DNA from: a virus
IMG/VR virus record: IMGVR_UViG_3300023216_000898
Span: 1 to 21,242 of that record
Strand: one strand, 5' to 3'
Length of the DNA stretch: 21,242 nt
Notes under the pieces: generated by a model
The model's input: only the letters and a program-made list of their open reading frames with translations
Database searches by the model: none
Told to the model about the DNA's origin: nothing
Position numbers and translations under genes: made by a program
Shown here: piece by piece, positions 20,458 through 21,242 of the stretch
Position numbering within the stretch: position 1 is the stretch's first letter
Layout of the letters: each line of letters starts with the position of its first letter

Positions 20458-21138
20458 ATGCGTAGGCTATCAACTATAGAGATTAAGAAAATTAAGCGGC
20501 TTTGGGTAAAGTATCCTTATGCTACGACTGAATTTATAGCACGTAAGACAAAATGGTCTCCCCCAACTGTTCGTATACATTATCCCTTTAAGGATTATGG
20601 GATGCACTTCTCTGGGAGCCAAGTGGCCCATTGCCTAGACCTTCACCCTAATGCCAGTGATCAGGGTATAGCAGCTAAAGTGAGACGGTATATATCCACT
20701 GTCCGTAGGGTGCGTAAGAAGATGGACGCTATGGAGCACAAGAGGCGGATGTCTCCTGAGAAGGCGGCTTGGCCTATGCCTAACCCAGCTGAGCTTAATC
20801 TTGTGAGACTCAAGAAGCTAGCCACTACGAAGCCTGATGGTGGTACGAAACACGACGATGGTAAGCTCCCCTACGACTTGATTGCCCCAGAGTTGTTGTC
20901 GAGCATCGCGCTTGTCCTACAGCACGGTGAGAAGAAGTACGGACGCCGCAACTGGGAGAAGGGTATGCGTTGGGGCCGTCCGTTTGCCGCCATGATGAGG
21001 CATATGTGGGATTGGTGGTGCGGTGATAAGCTGGATAGGGATAGTGGCCTTAGTCATTTAGCCCATGCTGCTTGCTGCCTTATGTTCCTCATAGCATACG
21101 AGGAGCGTAAGATTGGTACGGATGATAGGGGTGAGTGA
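20458..21138 (+). CDS. HTH-like extension fused to dATP/dGTP diphosphohydrolase domain
   Basis: The 226-residue protein has a C-terminal domain (about 128-216) with KHDDGKLPYDLIAP (131-144), HGEKKYGRRNW (156-166) and RHMWDWWCGDKLDRDSGLSH (181-200), which matches the domain named dATP/dGTP diphosphohydrolase, N-terminal (PF18909, formerly DUF5664), a MazG-like pyrophosphatase group that uses acidic metal ligands. The N-terminal 90 residues are basic, with a helix-turn-helix-like stretch (LSTIEIKKIKRLW ... TTEFIARKTKWSPPTVRIHY) and a further basic helix. The domain usually stands alone, so the fusion is unusual. AGAGG lies 7 nt before the ATG. Confidence 0.82.
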   Translation: MRRLSTIEIKKIKRLWVKYPYATTEFIARKTKWSPPTVRIHYPFKDYGMHFSGSQVAHCLDLHPNASDQGIAAKVRRYISTVRRVRKKMDAMEHKRRMSPEKAAWPMPNPAELNLVRLKKLATTKPDGGTKHDDGKLPYDLIAPELLSSIALVLQHGEKKYGRRNWEKGMRWGRPFAAMMRHMWDWWCGDKLDRDSGLSHLAHAACCLMFLIAYEERKIGTDDRGE

Positions 21139-21242
21139 TGATAATAGCGCATAAGCTGATTGCATATTTAGAACATCTTGAAAGCCCTCATGGCGAGGAT
21201 AAAACCTATGTGAGCGCGATGAAAGCGAGTGTCTTTATCGCA
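21138..21242 (+). CDS. Partial gene at the right edge
   Basis: ATG at 21138-21140 overlaps the previous stop (TGATG). The visible 35 codons (MIIAHKLIAYLEHLESPHGE ...) stay open to the edge. The start is a helix with short acidic stretch. No family can be read from this length. It continues the operon. Confidence 0.6.
   Translation, partial: MIIAHKLIAYLEHLESPHGEDKTYVSAMKASVFIA

Noticed and set aside
1-21242. tRNA or rRNA genes
   Set aside because: No cloverleaf with a recognisable T-loop or acceptor end was seen in the non-coding stretches; a covariance search would be needed to exclude them fully.

Overview
The window is part of the genome of a tailed double-stranded DNA bacteriophage (Caudoviricetes). 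The evidence is a contiguous head-assembly module (small and large terminase, portal, scaffold, major capsid protein, two adaptor-type connector proteins) facing a block of tightly packed small early-type genes. No integrase, repressor, lysis, polymerase or tRNA gene is visible, so lifestyle and host cannot be read from this window. Most gene junctions are ATGA, TGATG, TAATG or GTGA overlaps, as in compact phage operons.

Leftward (minus strand) late module, about 10.8 kb down to 1. In transcription order: terminase small subunit, a 50-residue membrane protein with a Cys cluster, a 59-residue protein, terminase large subunit, a hairpin terminator, two small basic proteins, portal, a 71-residue protein, scaffold, major capsid protein, a probable capsid accessory protein, a second hairpin terminator, an 87-residue protein, a DUF6682-like adaptor, a second connector-like protein, a BppU-N-like protein, and a repeat-built virion protein that runs off the left edge. 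The order terminase-portal-scaffold-capsid-adaptor implies one morphogenesis operon with internal attenuation points.

Divergent control region, about 10.8 to 11.26 kb. It has no convincing large gene. It holds nested inverted repeats and a possible 13-codon leader peptide with a perfect Shine-Dalgarno sequence.

Rightward (plus strand) early-type module, 11.26 kb to the right edge. Three short genes come first, each followed by its own hairpin terminator. Then comes an AT-rich stretch of about 600 bp with five copies of a 35-bp element: three point right, two point left, on either side of an AT-rich core. This is a candidate replication origin, centromere-like or operator array. A TTGACA promoter sits 8 bp after the last copy. 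Downstream are small unknown genes, including a tandem pair of Cys/His mini-proteins, then a MoxR-type AAA+ ATPase, a DUF3150-reminiscent protein, a 22-residue membrane peptide and a protein joining an HExxH metallopeptidase-like domain to a von Willebrand A (MIDAS) domain. The ATPase and VWA protein probably form a two-part remodelling machine with the genes between them as partners. After a DUF8033-like protein and several unknowns come a HicA-like orphan, a dCMP deaminase, a proteasome-beta-like Ntn hydrolase and an HTH-like extension fused to a dATP/dGTP diphosphohydrolase domain. Deaminase and diphosphohydrolase indicate reshaping of the host dNTP pool. The window ends inside another small gene.

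All family assignments come from reading motifs by eye; no database search was run.
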